Shown: positions 1-12,829, counted from the stretch's first letter. The stretch is 64,000 bases of DNA from Siderastrea radians (GCA_964017195.1 OZ024889.1:62011858-62075857), one strand, 5' to 3'. A program made the numbers and translations. The notes: a model not told the origin generated them from the sequence alone.

Positions 1-974
1 AACCACCAAACATTTCTAATTCAAAAGCGATCTCTTTGGAAATACAAGCGCTACAGCTTTGTTAGACTGTTTTAACTGTATTTGTCAGACATTTTTATAA
101 CTGGTAATCTCGCAAAGAAGACGTTTTTATGTATTTATTTTTTCTTTTTTATCTTTATTTGTTTACATTTGTTAAACACCTGTTTTCACAACTGAGAAGA
201 ATCAAACTAATTGCGAGCGCACGAGAATTGCGTAAACTGTTGTCAGTTATCATGAACGTTGTTGTTGTTGCAAAATTGGGGTGGTTCGACACTGTTAAGT
301 CGCTGAGAGCTTACGAGAGATACACGAGAGTTGGTGCCCAAGCAACAGTGAGCAAAGAATTACTTATCGTCGAATGGCATGCTCGTTAAGTGTTTCTGGT
401 AAACAACGCAAACAACAAATAATGCAGTTATTTCTTTCTTTCTAGGACAATCGCAGAGCAAGGCTGATGCGACTCTAGAATTATCTAAAAACTGCTTTGA
501 AAGTGGAAGGGACATATATTTTTGCAAGTTGGTCGTGCTCCACAAATTTTGCCAGTTTAAACACTGGAAGGACAGGTGCTGCAAAACGTGCCTTAGTTCC
601 ATGTCGTGACGCCACGAATGTGAATTGGTTTCAGTTCAGCTGAGATGCCACAAAGGTATTGCTTCAAAGAGTCACGAAGCATGGATGAGTCGACGAATGG
701 TCGGAATCGGTCGGAACAAAGATCGAAGATCATCGACAAGCCTCGGAAATACAGACAAAGAATTTAGCTAGAGAAGAATGTAAAGTTTGGCGCAAAGTGT
801 AGATAAATGCATGAGAAAGGCAGTTAAATTGCTATGAACCACATAAACGCATGAGAAAGGTAGTTAAATTATTTATAGTTTGTCTTAAAAGAGAGACTTA
901 CACGATTAACAACTTTAAAGCTTGCATGACAATCGGTTTCAAAGAAAGTGATGTCTTTTTTTAATTAATTTGTG

Positions 975-1015
<41 letters not shown>

Positions 1016-3507
1016 TTATCTTTCTTTGGTTGTCAATTAACTGTCTCAGGACCTTAAAAGATTCCTGCCGGCAAAGGGAAACAAGAGCTGTCGGTTAAAA
1101 AGTTGTTCCTCTGTACCTCTGAGCTGATTGGGAGAAAAAACATTTTCATCCCAGGGAGAAACAGTATTTCATCCAGGCCGGCTGAGAAAAAATATGTAAA
1201 GTGAGATCTCCTGAGAAAAATAATACCACAATCCTAGCTCAACTGCTTCGGGTCCTTTTAATAAGTTTTATGTTAGAAGACTGGCACTAGCGGTCAAAAC
1301 CCTTCCAATCCGCCATTGTCATCCTAATCCATATCCCCCATTTCAAAACGCAGCGCGTCGCCATGATAGATTTCATCCGAAGAATGGACAGACAAGACAC
1401 GACAAGATACGTAAGCTCTGTAACATGTCTAATTTACCAACTTAAACTCACTTTAAGTCTGCTTTTTATTAAACTTACAATTTTACTTAATTAAAGCAAT
1501 CAATCTTGTCTTGTTTTCTTTGACATTGTTTATCGTTGTTCTAGATGGTGCCAAATGAATGACGCCTTGATGCGGCTGAATGCCTTTAATTCTACAGTAA
1601 CAATGACTGACTCAAATCCAATCTGCGAAACGCCTTGATAGCACAAAACTATTGTCGAGGCTCTGCAGGCACCAAAAATCCATTAAGTAAATGCATTGTT
1701 CGGGCAATTATACACAATTAAATAACACGAGGTCTAGCAGTAGATGTGTTTATTGAGTTGATAATACAATGTTACAATGGTTGCATCGCTCTACATCGTT
1801 GCTATGGCGATGGCCATACTCTCCCTCTTGCAACGTGAAAGACTCGTGCACTCCTATGTATATTAAAGAAAATAACGTAGCATCTAGTAGTTTAAGAAAT
1901 TTTAAAGAATGTCCACCTCATAAGTTATTTTGCTAAGTAAGAGAATGTCATAACTTTTATTCACTGTTTTGCCGCGCGCGAAAATTAGTCTTGTGTGTTA
2001 GCACGACAAAGGCCTTCACTGAAATGACTGCGCCATGTAATGGACTGCGTAATTAGCAAGAGAGTAAACGAGGAGATATACTTGAGCCCAAGGTCATTTT
2101 GGGTGTGAAATGTGTGTGTTAAAAAAAATTGCTACTGCTGTTTTTTACTCTACAATTTTTCCGGCCCTACGCAGACATCTGCCACCCAACAAAAAGGCTT
2201 TTCTACAGCCATCATCCATTTTGTATTTCATAAAAATTCAAATGGTTAGACTGAATTCGAGCGAGTGTACATCATTTCTGGCGTTTGTTAAAGTTAATGA
2301 AGCAAATGCTATCACCTTGACCGATGCAAGATCAGTAACTAACAACTTAAAGGATAATCCAAGTGTTTGTTACCTACGCGTGAATAATTCGCCTCCTATA
2401 GCGAAATAATTTCACGAGGACACGCTATCGTGACCTAACCACCCCGGCAAGGGTCCCTGTTCCTTTGCAGCAAGTGTAATAGCGAGCATGGCATCTAGTC
2501 ACACTTATAGCCAAAAATCTAATTTATATCGATTTATACTTAAAAACTTAAACAATAATATTAGTCATTCTTTCCAGCTAAAAGAGAGCCACAGATCAGA
2601 ATTAAAGTACACTCATTTGATATATGTCCTTGGGATGGTTTCGCTTTTTTACTTTACCAACTGCTTCTGTGTTTAGGTCCTCCATTGGTTTTTTACAGTA
2701 GAATGCAAGATAGTTAATCTTTACGTCACTTATCTTTGCAATTGTCAGCTTCCAACAGCATCGGTACACTGGCATGCCAAATACATTCAAGCAAATCATG
2801 CAAATGCCGTCACCTTGACCGAAACAATTTTACGGCTTTTGGGAAGAAAACAACTTAAGACGATTTCCGCTCAACGATCGAGCAGTAAGTGCAAAAATTA
2901 AGTTACCAAAAAAATACTTGCAGCACTGTCACATTTTGAGAGTAGATAAGATGAACGTATCGCTACTTTTGCTCCCAAGCTGACCCCGCGAGAGAAAATT
3001 GGATTTGAAGTTGTCAATATTTCAATTAAAAAGATGCTTCATGTCAGTTCAAAACAAAATGGCGCCCATTTTTAGCATACTTTTACGAGATTTGAAATTA
3101 ATTTTCTTGAGAATGCTTGAGAATTTCATCGCGGGGTCACTTGGGCAAGTGAACAAGAGTGAGATGTTTCAAATAGCATTTAAAATGTTACCGTGCTATG
3201 AGTAGCTTTTTGGTAAATATTTTTTGCACTTATTGCTCGAACGTTGAGCAGAATCCGTCTTAATACCTTTAAATTTTCGATCATGACCGTGCTTAAATAA
3301 TTTTAAGTATCTACACATATATAACGTTAGACAATATATTTACACATATTCCATCCATATAATGCAATTGCATCAGTTTGAAATACCTGGAGTGCTCTCT
3401 TTCCTGTGATAAAAGAAAATGAAAATGAAGAAAAATTCTGTTTAGGCCTGCAGTGCCTTGTAATACGACTTTTGAAAGCATATGGCATTGATTCAGGCCT
3501 TCATTGT
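1..3507. other. Gene-poor AT-rich stretch
   Basis: I recognise no gene here. Short open frames exist, the longest 99 codons at 2110-2409 on the plus strand, but none resembles a known family or has a convincing exon structure. A (GTT)n microsatellite lies near 975-1013. A 22-base direct repeat with core GCATGAGAAAGG occurs twice between about 808 and 868. Segments near 2300 and 2800 share a CACCTTGACCGA-containing stretch, hinting at an old duplication about 490 bases apart. Confidence 0.5.
975..1013. repeat. (GTT)n microsatellite
   Basis: About a dozen consecutive TTG/GTT units inside a T-rich stretch. No associated gene. Confidence 0.9.
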
Positions 3508-4205
3508 CTAACGGAGATTAGCGCCAACACTGAATGGCTTTGGACTCAAGGTCAGTCCAAAACGGCCTTCTAAATCGACATTACGTCCAGTTGCGCTTGA
3601 AAACTCAAAGTTCTGCAACAAGCAAGCTAAAAGCAGAAACAGCTCCGCTTTAGCAAGGGTGCTGCCAAGACAGCGTTGGCTGCCAATTGAGAAAGGCAGC
3701 TGGAACTTGGTCTTCTTTTCGCAGACATCTCCGTTCTCATCGAGGAAGCGATAAGGATTGAACTCATGTGGATTTCACTGGTGCGAGGGTCATGATTCAC
3801 TGCCCACAGATTAACAACAACGAGTGAATCCCTTGGGATCTTGTATTCACCAAGAGTTGTATCCTCCGACGTCTGATGAGGCAAAGCTATTGGAAGCACG
3901 GAAGAAATAAGGAGAACTTCTAACACTGTAGCTTGCAGAAGAGGCATGTTCGGTTTATCTTGGATTTTTGGAAGTCGTTGTCGCCCAACAGCACTGTCCA
4001 ACTCTCCTTGAAGGTCTTGCTGAGTTTTGGGGTTGTTTACTATGTAGGCCATCGCCCAGCATAAGGCATTGGAAACTGTTTCCAGTCCAGCCCCAAATAT
4101 GTCGGCTGATATCATTTTGATCATTCCTTCATCGCCAGTGTTGTCTGATTTACCTTTAGGTGGTGATTGTGAAAGATCCATTTGCTCACCCAATTCAAAT
4201 TCCAT
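3508..4205 (-). pseudogene. Cytochrome P450 C-terminal fragment, decayed
   Basis: Translation on the minus strand gives the C-terminal half of a microsomal-type cytochrome P450, a haem monooxygenase. Visible landmarks in order are the I-helix (GAGLET), the K-helix region (LEVLLISSVLPIALPHQ), a beta-sheet segment (TTLGEYKIPRDSLVVVNLW), and, in a second frame, the meander and haem-binding loop (FSIGSQRCLGSTLAKAE). The resemblance is to CYP17/CYP1-like animal families. It looks dead: a frameshift near 3750-3790 with a TGA in the new frame separates the K-helix part from the haem loop, the ExxR arginine is leucine (EVLL), and the usual arginine two residues before the haem cysteine is glutamine, with the neighbouring residue Arg. 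The N-terminal half is absent. The 5' side abuts an inverted repeat at 4203, so a rearrangement may have cut the gene. A final coding exon with assembly errors is a weaker alternative. Confidence 0.8.
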
Positions 4206-4679
4206 ATTGATCCCTGACGATTCAAATTTGAAACTGCAAATGGCTTCAGTTTGTTTGATTCGAAATTACGTTTCATACCAAGTTGGCTGGGAGGCCTTAC
4301 ACGTACAACAGTTGACGAGACCGAGGGACATTGTGTTGATGCACAACAATATCAAATCGTCATTAATGGCATTAAAAGGGTGCTGAATTAATTACTTTCT
4401 GACAAATAGATACATATGTTATACTTCCTGTCATTGAAAATGTAAATGACCTTGTCCTTTTGTGTATGAACACAATATTCATCCGCGCAAAGTTTATGAG
4501 ACACGTCTTTATGAATGCGTCCATCTGACTGCACGAGCTGCTTGCGATTTTCCGAGAAGGTCAGAAAGATACGTTGTACGTGTAAGGCCTCCCAGCCAAC
4601 TTGGTATAAAACGTAATTTCGAATCAAACAAACTGAAGCCATTTGCAGTTTCAAATTTGAATCGTCAGGGATCAATATG
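4203..4679. repeat. Inverted repeat, 107-bp arms, 263-bp loop
   Basis: The sequence 4203-4309 returns as a near-identical reverse complement at 4573-4679, with about one mismatch (CATACC versus TATACC). Both arms carry GATTCAAATTTGAAACTGC and end in CACGTACAAC. The left arm directly adjoins the P450 fragment. It may be a foldback element or an inverted duplication. I see no target duplication. Confidence 0.85.
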
Positions 4680-5245
4680 TGCTTGTAGAGCTGACTTTGC
4701 TACTGTCAAGTATTGTGGTTTTTCCATACAGTTGGGAGTTTTAACTGTCACATTCCTTGAATCAAATCGTTAACCATGACATGGTTTTACCTTTCGAATC
4801 TTTTCAGTCGGTGAATGAGACCCCAAAGCGTATTTACCCTCTATATAAAAACTACCGAGGTGGCATTCCCATGGAGTTGTTGTTGTTGCTGTTTTGTCAT
4901 TATTTTACGGAATGAAATTTGTCCATTCGTTAAGATTTTACTTTCAGCCCTTTGGAGAATGTAGGGTTAAAGCAAATCCATTAAGGGCTAAAAGAATCAC
5001 TTGTAGATCTTAAAGAGAATATTTATTGAGATATAACTAGATATGAAAGAGCATGTACGAATTCATTTTTCCCAGCTTGCAGCATTTCTGTCCTTCTTGT
5101 GTGGAAATAACGGATAACAGCTTGACCAATGATTGATATTTTTCATTTTCACTTTTTTATTTCCCCCTTTTAGCTCGCTTATGCCTCCGTCGCCACACAT
5201 TTTGCATTTCCCAGGACCCACGTGAAGAGTACAGGCTGGTGTTCC

Positions 5246-6510
5246 GTTTTCTTTGTCTCATTAACAAAAGATTCTTAAAAAGCATACGCGTAATTAATTG
5301 TCCAGACAGAGAGACATTGGTGTCTCAGTTGACCAAGTTTAGGTGCTGTGGTTTTAATTATTTATTAGCAAAAAAAAACCTTTTCTGCAGGTCATATAAA
5401 ATACATAAGACATCAGGTGATTTGCCGAAACACACGCACAAAAATATTTTAACGGATAGTACGGATAGCACTCTTCTTCGAGTAACAAAACAACTTCTCA
5501 ACCTAAGAAAAGTGACGTTCCTGTATCAGTACTCCCTAATTCATTTGTTCATACAAATTAAATTCGCAATCAGTTCGCCTATTTCATTTATTTTAGAAGT
5601 TTAGTTTCGGGGGAGGTTTACTCCCCTATAAAAATGACGGGGTGCTGTTGTACCTGTTAGACGGTAAATTTGTGGATTGGTAACGCTTAGGGTGCTTAAG
5701 ACTAAAGACTGTCATTAAAGCTTTCGCGGTATCTTAAAAAAATTGATGGGATGTACTTGTTACTTTGCCTGTTAGGGGTTAAAATGAATGTAAGCCACGC
5801 CCACGAAGCGACATTCTGCTACCTTTTAGGGGTGTTTTAGAAATTTGTCCAGAAGCACTCTTTTTCATTTTTATAGGAGAGTACCTCCATCGAGATTTGT
5901 TCGCTGTCAAAAATGTCACGATAGGCGATTTATTTATTTGGGAAAATTTTACCCTAACGAAAGATATTGCCGATCACTTTCTCCCAGCGCACTTTCCATC
6001 CGGACCTTAAACTGCTTGAGAGTTAAATATATAATCGTTTCAGTAAAAGGTCATCCTAAGCAGAAAAATGAAGGGAGTTTAGCAAGGATTGCTTATGAAG
6101 TGGCGTCAGCAGCTGGCGCACGTGGCAGTTGACAAAAAGAAGTGACGGCATGTAATGTGCCTAAGACAGTGTAACGCACGTAACAGTATACATGTACTTG
6201 CCTCTTTTTTTTTTCTCTTTCTCGGATTCAGACGAGCCTTTCAGTAAGAAAAGAAACAGCAATTTTACTTCGGTTACTTGCTCTACCGCAATACTGGTCT
6301 TACACACATCGCTTTAGAATGTATTGCGATAACGATACTTACTTCCAATAACCACTTGAGCGTAACTACGGGTTCCTTTTTCCATTTCTCAGCTCTCAGA
6401 ACATTTCACAGTACCTAAACTTGGTCAACTGAGACACTAATGTCTCTGTCTGGACAGTTAATTACGCGTATGCTTTTTAAAAATCTTTTGCTAATGAGAC
6501 AAAGAAAACG
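5246..6510. repeat. Inverted repeat pair, about 100-bp arms
   Basis: 5247-5355 (starting CCGTTTTCTTTGTCTCATTA) recurs in reverse complement at about 6411-6508, with a few substitutions and small indels. The 1.05 kb between shows no recognisable coding sequence. This fits a non-autonomous TIR transposon. Target duplications were not identifiable. Confidence 0.7.
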
Positions 6511-6839
6511 GAAACCGCGCGCTCGATTAGTTGATAAACTGAGTACGCAAGGTCTTGCACGTGTCGGTGAATAGAACCTATCTGCGTGCGGAAAGAGCCT
6601 CTGAACGGCTGCAATTAGCAAGCTTTAGTATGACCATCGAACAAGTAACGTTCTAAAAAAATGCAATTTATTTCGAGGACACACAATACTTTATGCTTGA
6701 CTGAAAACAAGAGTAACTGTTACACCTTAATACCACTGGCAGCTGATATTAAAAGAGCTTGCACACGTCGCATCGATGAATAGACAATTTTATCTGATCT
6801 TTGCTTGTTATAGTGTAATGCAATCACGTTCGCACGCCA

Positions 6840-7300
6840 AATACTTTTTTTTTAAGGATTGGGGTCGGGTCGTTCCATGGTGTTCGTGATTTCAATGCCG
6901 ATTTGTGCAAGAACATTGAGAAGACAAGTGTTCACTGTGTTCAATCGCTTTCAATCGGAAATCCGATGTAGTTGCCTTTTTTTATTTGGGGGAGGGGAGG
7001 GGGACTTTTTGGGAAGGGGCAGTTTTAAGGGGGAGACATAAAGGTTTTTTCGGGGAGGTGGGTGGGGGGGAATAACGTTGTTTGTTTAATTTGAAATCTC
7101 GCACACTTCTAACTTGTTTATTAGAAAAAAATCCGATGTAGTTGAATTTTTTATTTGGGGGAAGGAATTTTTTTTGGGGGGGGGGGGAGTTTTATGGGGG
7201 GAGAAATAGAGGTTTTTTCGGGGGTAAAGTTTTGAGAGGAAAAGTCCAGAGTCCAGAGTCCAGAGTCGAGAGTCCAAAGTCCAGGGTCCAGTCCAGCTTT
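6840..7300. repeat. G-rich duplicated block and (AGAGTCC)n tract
   Basis: A block beginning AATCCGATGTAGTTG and running through T- and G-homopolymers to GGTTTTTTCGGGG occurs at about 6958-7062 and again at about 7131-7221. It is followed at about 7240-7295 by a degenerate 7-bp tandem repeat of the type AGAGTCC. No gene is visible. Confidence 0.75.
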
Positions 7301-7904
7301 TAGGATTTGGCACTCCGGCCTGTAAAATGCCGAATAGAGTACAGTGCCCAAAAGAGTACGACGCATAAATTATGACTTATTGTGCAATATCTGTCTCAGC
7401 AGGAAGTAATTTAGTCTCACTTTGTCATCCAACGCACGCTTTCTACATTTTTAAGATGAGCCAGCTTAAAAGCCTTTTTCTCCCCAGTATCGGACAAAAC
7501 CACCCATCAAAAGAAAAGAGATGAAAAGTTAAGGCGGCAATCAACCACACAACTACAAAATCAAACGCGTTGGCAGTTTCTATTATGTATTCCCGCATTC
7601 ACCCTGACTGTGTGTGCAATTGTCACTCGATCTTCAGAACCATGTCACGCATACCCTCGACATGCTTGATACAGTGCAACCAGCGCCAGCGACAAAGCGT
7701 TTTAAAATATCTGCAAAAGTAAGAGTTTCGCATCTCGGATAAGCAAGTGTAAGCAAAGGTTGACAACTGTACAGTTCGCATGGAACCTCCGCCGGGAACT
7801 TGAAAGCGAGAACGTGTACTCCAGGCTTAAAAGAATCGCTTGTTACAAAGTTTCACAGGTTAATAGTCAGATCTAAAGGAAATAAAAGTGTACTGTTTCG
7901 TGCA

Positions 7905-9530
7905 GAATAGAGAATAATGCTTGTCTACCCTAACGGGTAACAGGCAGATCCCAAAGCGTACCAAATAGAATACGAGAATGATGCCTGTCTAACCAAGTGT
8001 TTAATAGGCAGATCTCATTGCGTGCCGAATAGAGTACGTGAATGATGTTTGTCTACCCTAATAGACAATAGGTACATCTAAACTTAAAAACACACACACA
8101 CAGACTAAAAAATGGTACGGTGTTCTCGTGCCGAAAGGGAAAAAAAGTAAAACAAATAGGGATTGTAGTGCGTGCTGAATAGAGTACGAGAATCATGTTT
8201 GTCTAACCAAGTGATTAATAGACATATCCAAGGGAAAAAAAGTAAAACAAATAGGGATTGCAGTGCGTGCCGAATAGAGTACGAGAATGATGCTTGGCTA
8301 ACCAAGTGATTAATAGGCATATCCAAGGGGAAAAAAAGTAAAACAAATGGGATTGTAGTGCGTGCCGAATAAAGTAGGAGAATGATGCTTGTCTAACCAC
8401 GTGATTAATAGGCATATCTACGGGAAAAACAGTAAAACAAATAGGATTGTAGTGCGTACCGAATAGAGTACGAGAATAATGCTTGTCTAACCGAGCAATT
8501 AACAGGCAAATCTAACGGAAAAAAAGTAAAACAAATAGGGATTGTAGTGCGTGCCGAATAGAGTACGAGAATGATGTTTGTCTGAACAAGTGATTAATAG
8601 GCATATTTAAGTGTAAAACAGTAAAACAAATAGGGATTGTAGTGCGTGCCGAATAGAGTACGAGAATGATGCTTGTCTAACCAAGTGATTAATAGGCAAA
8701 GTTACGGGGAAAAAAAGTAAAACAAATAGGAATTGTGGTGCGTGCCGAATAAAGTACGAGAATGATGCTTGTCTAACCACGTGATCAATAGGCAAATCTA
8801 ACGGAAAAAAGGTAAAACAATTGTTGATATAGTGCGTGCCGAATAGAGTACGAGAATAATGCTTGTCTAGCCACGTGATTAATAGGCAAATCTAACGGAA
8901 AAAACGGTAAAACAAATAGGATTGTAGTGCGTGCCGAATAGAGTACGAGAGTAATGCTTGTCTAACCGAGCGATTAACAGGCAAATCTAAGGGGAAAAAA
9001 GTAAAACAAATAGGGATTGTAGTGCGTGCCGACTAGAGTACGAGAATGATGTTTGTCTAACCACGTGACTAATAGGCAAATCTAACGGAAAAAACGGTAA
9101 AACAAATAGGATTGTAGTGCGTGCCGAATAAAGTACGAGAATGATGCTTGTCTAACCACATGATTAATAGGCATATCTAAGGGGAAAAAAGTAAAACAAA
9201 TAGGGATTGTAGTGCGTGCCGACTAGAGTACGAGAATGATGCTTGTCTAACCACGTGACTAATAGGCAAATCTAACGGAAAAAACGGTAAAACAAATAGG
9301 ATTGTAGTGCGTGCCGAATAGAGTACGAGAATAATGTTTGTCTAAGCAAGTGATCAATAGGCAAATCTAACGGAAAAAGGTAAAACAATTGTTGATCTAG
9401 TGCGTGCCGAATAAAGTACGAGAATAATGCTTGTCTACCTAAACACACACACACTAAAAAAATGGTGTTCTAGTGCGTGCCGAACAGAGTACGAGAATGG
9501 TGCTTGCCAGTAACCAAGTGTTTAATAAAA
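7905..9530. repeat. Left array of 95-bp units
   Basis: The motif CGAATAGAGT (or CGAATAAAGT) starts near 8176, 8271, 8366, 8460, 8555, 8650, 8746, 8840, 8935, 9030, 9125, 9220, 9315 and 9409, a period of 94-96 bp. Shorter variant units of about 60 bp flank it at both ends. Units differ by scattered substitutions and poly-A length. Confidence 0.95.
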
Positions 9531-9736
9531 AGACCTAAAAAAGCTCAAAGCCTTTTATTTCTTTTCTGCTAGTCAAATAAATTTCGTATCAAACGTCGAT
9601 TCAGTCTGACTGATCTTATCACGCTCTAACACTCACAAATAGCAGCAACGCCGTTTCGCGAGTCTGCAGTGGTGTGACATTTTAATAACCCACTTCCTAA
9701 GTTCGTCACTCTACTCGGTCTTGTGAAGTTCTTTGT

Positions 9737-9939
9737 GTTAACCCATTCACTCCTAAGAGTGCTTAAATGTGTAAAATACAAGATAAATCCCAAATATCAT
9801 TTTGTAAAATACTTTAATACCGTATAAATGGTACAATGTAAAATTACTTCTGACGAGGTTTCAGGATTCCATCCACAGACTCAAAAGTCAGACTCACCTT
9901 AATGTTTCCACAACTGACTCTGGGAGTGAAAGGGTTGAC
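9737..9939. mobile_element. ~200-bp TIR element in the spacer of the long-arm element
   Basis: Ends are GTTAACCCATTCACTCC and, in reverse complement, GTCAACCCTTTCACTCC. Size and ends suggest a miniature inverted-repeat element nested in the central spacer. No coding sequence. Confidence 0.55.
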
Positions 9940-10239
9940 AGTGGAACTGAATCTTACCTACCATATATAATACATATACATAAAAAAATGCGCTATGTAA
10001 GGAAGTTACAAAAAAATATTGAGTTCTGCAACTCAACGTTCCCCTTCTAAAACTCTGGAAAGTTCCTTAGAAATATCGAGAACTGAATCGATTATTAGTC
10101 TCGATTATTAGAAGTTGAAGTTCCTTTCTGCTAAACTAGAAATGCCTCTTTCATATTGCCCCTGGTATCTTGCAACCACATCGTCATCAGCTTTTTCGCC
10201 GGATAAAATGCATGCAGCTGCCCCGAAGTCCAACGCCAG

Positions 10240-11620
10240 CCTATTAATTTGCCTATTAATTACTTGGTTAGACAAGCATTATTCTCGTACTTTATTCGGC
10301 ACGCACTACAATCCCTATTTGTTTTACCGTTTTTTCCGTTAGATTTGCCTATCAATCTCTTGGTTAAACAAGCATTATTCTCGTACTCTATTCAGCACGC
10401 ACTATATCAACAATTGTTTTACCTTTTTTCCGTTAGATTTGCCTATTGATCACGTGGTTAGACAAGCATCATTCTCGTACTTTATTCGGCACGCACTACA
10501 ATCCCTATTTGTTTTACTTTTTTCCCGTAGATATGCCTATTAATCACGTGGTTAGACAAGCATTATTCTCGTACTCTATTCGGCACGCACTAATATCAAC
10601 AATTGTTTTACCTTTTTTCCGTTAGATTTGCTTAATGATCACGTGGTTAGACAAGCATCATTCTCGTACTTTATTCGGCACGCACCACAATTCCTATTTG
10701 TTTTACTTTTTTTCCCGTAACTTTGCCTATTAATCACTTGGTTAGACAAGCATCATTCTCGTACTTTATTCGGCACGCACCACAATTCCTATTTGTTTTA
10801 CTTTTTTTCCCCGTAACTTTGCCTATTAATCACTTGGTTAGACAAGCATCATTCTCGTACTCTATTCGGCACGCACTACAATCCCTATTTGTTTTACTGT
10901 CTTACACTTAGATATGCCTATTAATCGCTTGTTTAGACAAACATCATTCTCGTACTCTATTCGGCACGCACTACAATCCCTATTTGTTTTACTTTTTTTC
11001 CGTTAGATTGCCTGTTAATCGCTCGGTTAGACAAGCATTACTCTCGTACTCTATTCGGCACGCACTACAATCCTATTTGTTTTACTGTTTTTCCCGTAGA
11101 TATGCCTATTAATCACGTGGTTAGACAAGCATCATTCTCCTACTTTATTCGGCACGCACTACAATCCCATTTGTTTTACTTTTTTTTCCCTTGGATATGC
11201 CTATTAATCACTTGGTTAGCCAAGCATCATTCTCGTACTCTATTCGGCACGCACTGCAATCCCTATTTGTTTTACTTTTTTTCCCTTGGATATGTCTATT
11301 AATCACTTGGTTAGACAAACATGATTCTCGTACTCTATTCAGCACGCACTACAATCCCTATTTGTTTTACTCTTTTTCCCTTTCGGCACGAGAACACCGT
11401 ACCATTTTTTAGTCTGTGTGTGTGTGTTTTTAAGTTTAGATGTACCTATTGTCTATTAGGGTAGACAAACATCATTCACGTACTCTATTCGGCACGCAAT
11501 GAGATCTGCCTATTAAACACTTGGTTAGACAGGCATCATTCTCGTATTCTATTTGGTACGCTTTGGGATCTGCCTGTTACCCGTTAGGGTAGACAAGCAT
11601 TATTCTCTATTCTGCACGAA
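10240..11620. repeat. Right array of 95-bp units, inverted
   Basis: Reverse-complement copies of the left-arm unit (ATTCGGCACGCACTACAATC and variants) at a period of about 95 bp, roughly 14 units. The copy number differs from the left arm although the outer arm is nearly identical, so units have been gained or lost since the arms last matched. Confidence 0.95.
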
Positions 11621-12414
11621 ACAGTACACTTTTATTTCCTTTAGATCTGACTATTAACCTGTGAAACTTTGTAACAAGCGATTCTTTTAAGCCTGGAGTA
11701 CACGTTCTCGCTTTCAAGTTCCCGGCGGAGGTTCCATGCGAACTGTACAGTTGTCAACCTTTGCTTACACTTGCTTATCCGAGATGCGAAACTCTTACTT
11801 TTGCAGATATTTTAAAACGCTTTGTCGCTGGCGCTGGTTGCACTGTATCAAGCATGTCGAGGGTATGCGTGACATGGTTCTGAAGATCGAGTGACAATTG
11901 CACACACAGTCAGGGTGAATGCGGGAATACATAATAGAAACTGCCAACGCGTTTGATTTTGTAGTTGTGTGGTTGATTGCCGCCTTAACTTTTCATCTCT
12001 TTTCTTTTGATGGGTGGTTTTGTCCGATACTGGGGAGAAAAAGGCTTTTAAGCTGGCTCATCTTAAAAATGTAGAAAGCGTGCGTTGGATGACAAAGTGA
12101 GACTAAATTACTTCCTGCTGAGACAGATATTGCACAATAAGTCATAATTTATGCGTCGTACTCTTTTGGGCACTGTACTCTATTCGGCATTTTACAGCCG
12201 GCCCCTTGACCTTCACCCTTATACAAGGCAGAACCGCACAAACCGCAATTGCAAGTGGGTATATGGGTTACGGTTTATTCAATGGTAAAAGTTCAGCCGT
12301 TAGTGCCCTTCAGTTTTGTTGCCTCCACTCACCCGTTTTGTAACCCGTTCAATCGTGATATCGAAATATAGTCACACAGTATTCTCGTACTGGTTGCCAA
12401 AGATTTATTTTAAT

Positions 12415-12829
12415 GCCCGGGGGGGGGCACACAGCAGATGCTTGGGTAGGGAGGTGCGGCCCGGATGTTTAAACCCTGACCCTGTTTAAGACAAAAATCT
12501 TTGATTTTGCTACCCTGTTTAAGACAGAATTCAGATTTTTGGTACCCTGTCTAAGACATTTAGCCCAACATTATACCCGCTTTACGGCAAGAATGGACTA
12601 CTTAGAGACTGTTGCTTATTTCAATTTGCTGTACATTGGCAAACTGGTAAAAATTCGGCTTGTAATGAGGTTTCTGTACACTAACGACTTCATAAGGTCG
12701 TGTACTGATACCCTGTTTAAGGCGAAAATTGATGAAATTGATACCCTGTTTAAGACAAAACCCTCTAAAAACCATACCCTATCGGGCCGCACGTCCCCGT
12801 TAAGGCCATATAAAGGTGTAGCCCCCGGG
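12415..12829. mobile_element. TIR-like element of the CCCGGGGG type with internal CCCTGTTTAAGAC repeats
   Basis: It starts GCCCGGGGGGGGG and ends with AGCCCCCGGG, an inverted GC-rich end. Inside, TACCCTGTTTAAGAC-like motifs recur near 12,480, 12,510, 12,543, 12,710 and 12,741. It resembles the TACTCCC-type elements at 20,822 and 47,041 in organisation: GC-rich inverted ends and short repeated GTTTAAG or GTCTG motifs. No coding capacity. Confidence 0.55.

Larger units (their letters stand above)
7315..12203. mobile_element. 4.9-kb element with ~2-kb inverted arms carrying 95-bp tandem arrays
   Basis: The two ends are reverse complements: left end CGGCCTGTAAAATGCCG at 7315, right end ending CGGCATTTTACAGCCG at about 12,200. 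About 570 bp of unique arm (7330-7900 against 11,620-12,190) is nearly identical. Inside each arm lies an array of 95-bp units, each carrying GTGCGTGCCGAATAGAGTAC, with about 15-17 units on the left (to about 9530) and about 14 in inverse orientation on the right (from about 10,240). The unit shares TGCCGAATAGAGTAC with the element terminus. The middle 0.7 kb has no recognisable transposase. This looks like a non-autonomous transposon whose subterminal arrays could be repeated transposase-binding sites (inference). No target duplication was found. Confidence 0.85.

Noticed and set aside
8105..11412. Several 60-75-codon frames with repeated SYSIRHALQSLFVLL text
   Set aside because: They are translations of the 95-bp repeat units and recur with the array period. 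No start context or codon evidence.
7905..11620. CRISPR-like appearance of the regularly spaced repeats
   Set aside because: The 95-bp units are tandem, with no unique spacers between short repeats, and the two arrays are inverted copies in a eukaryotic transposon-like element with no cas genes.
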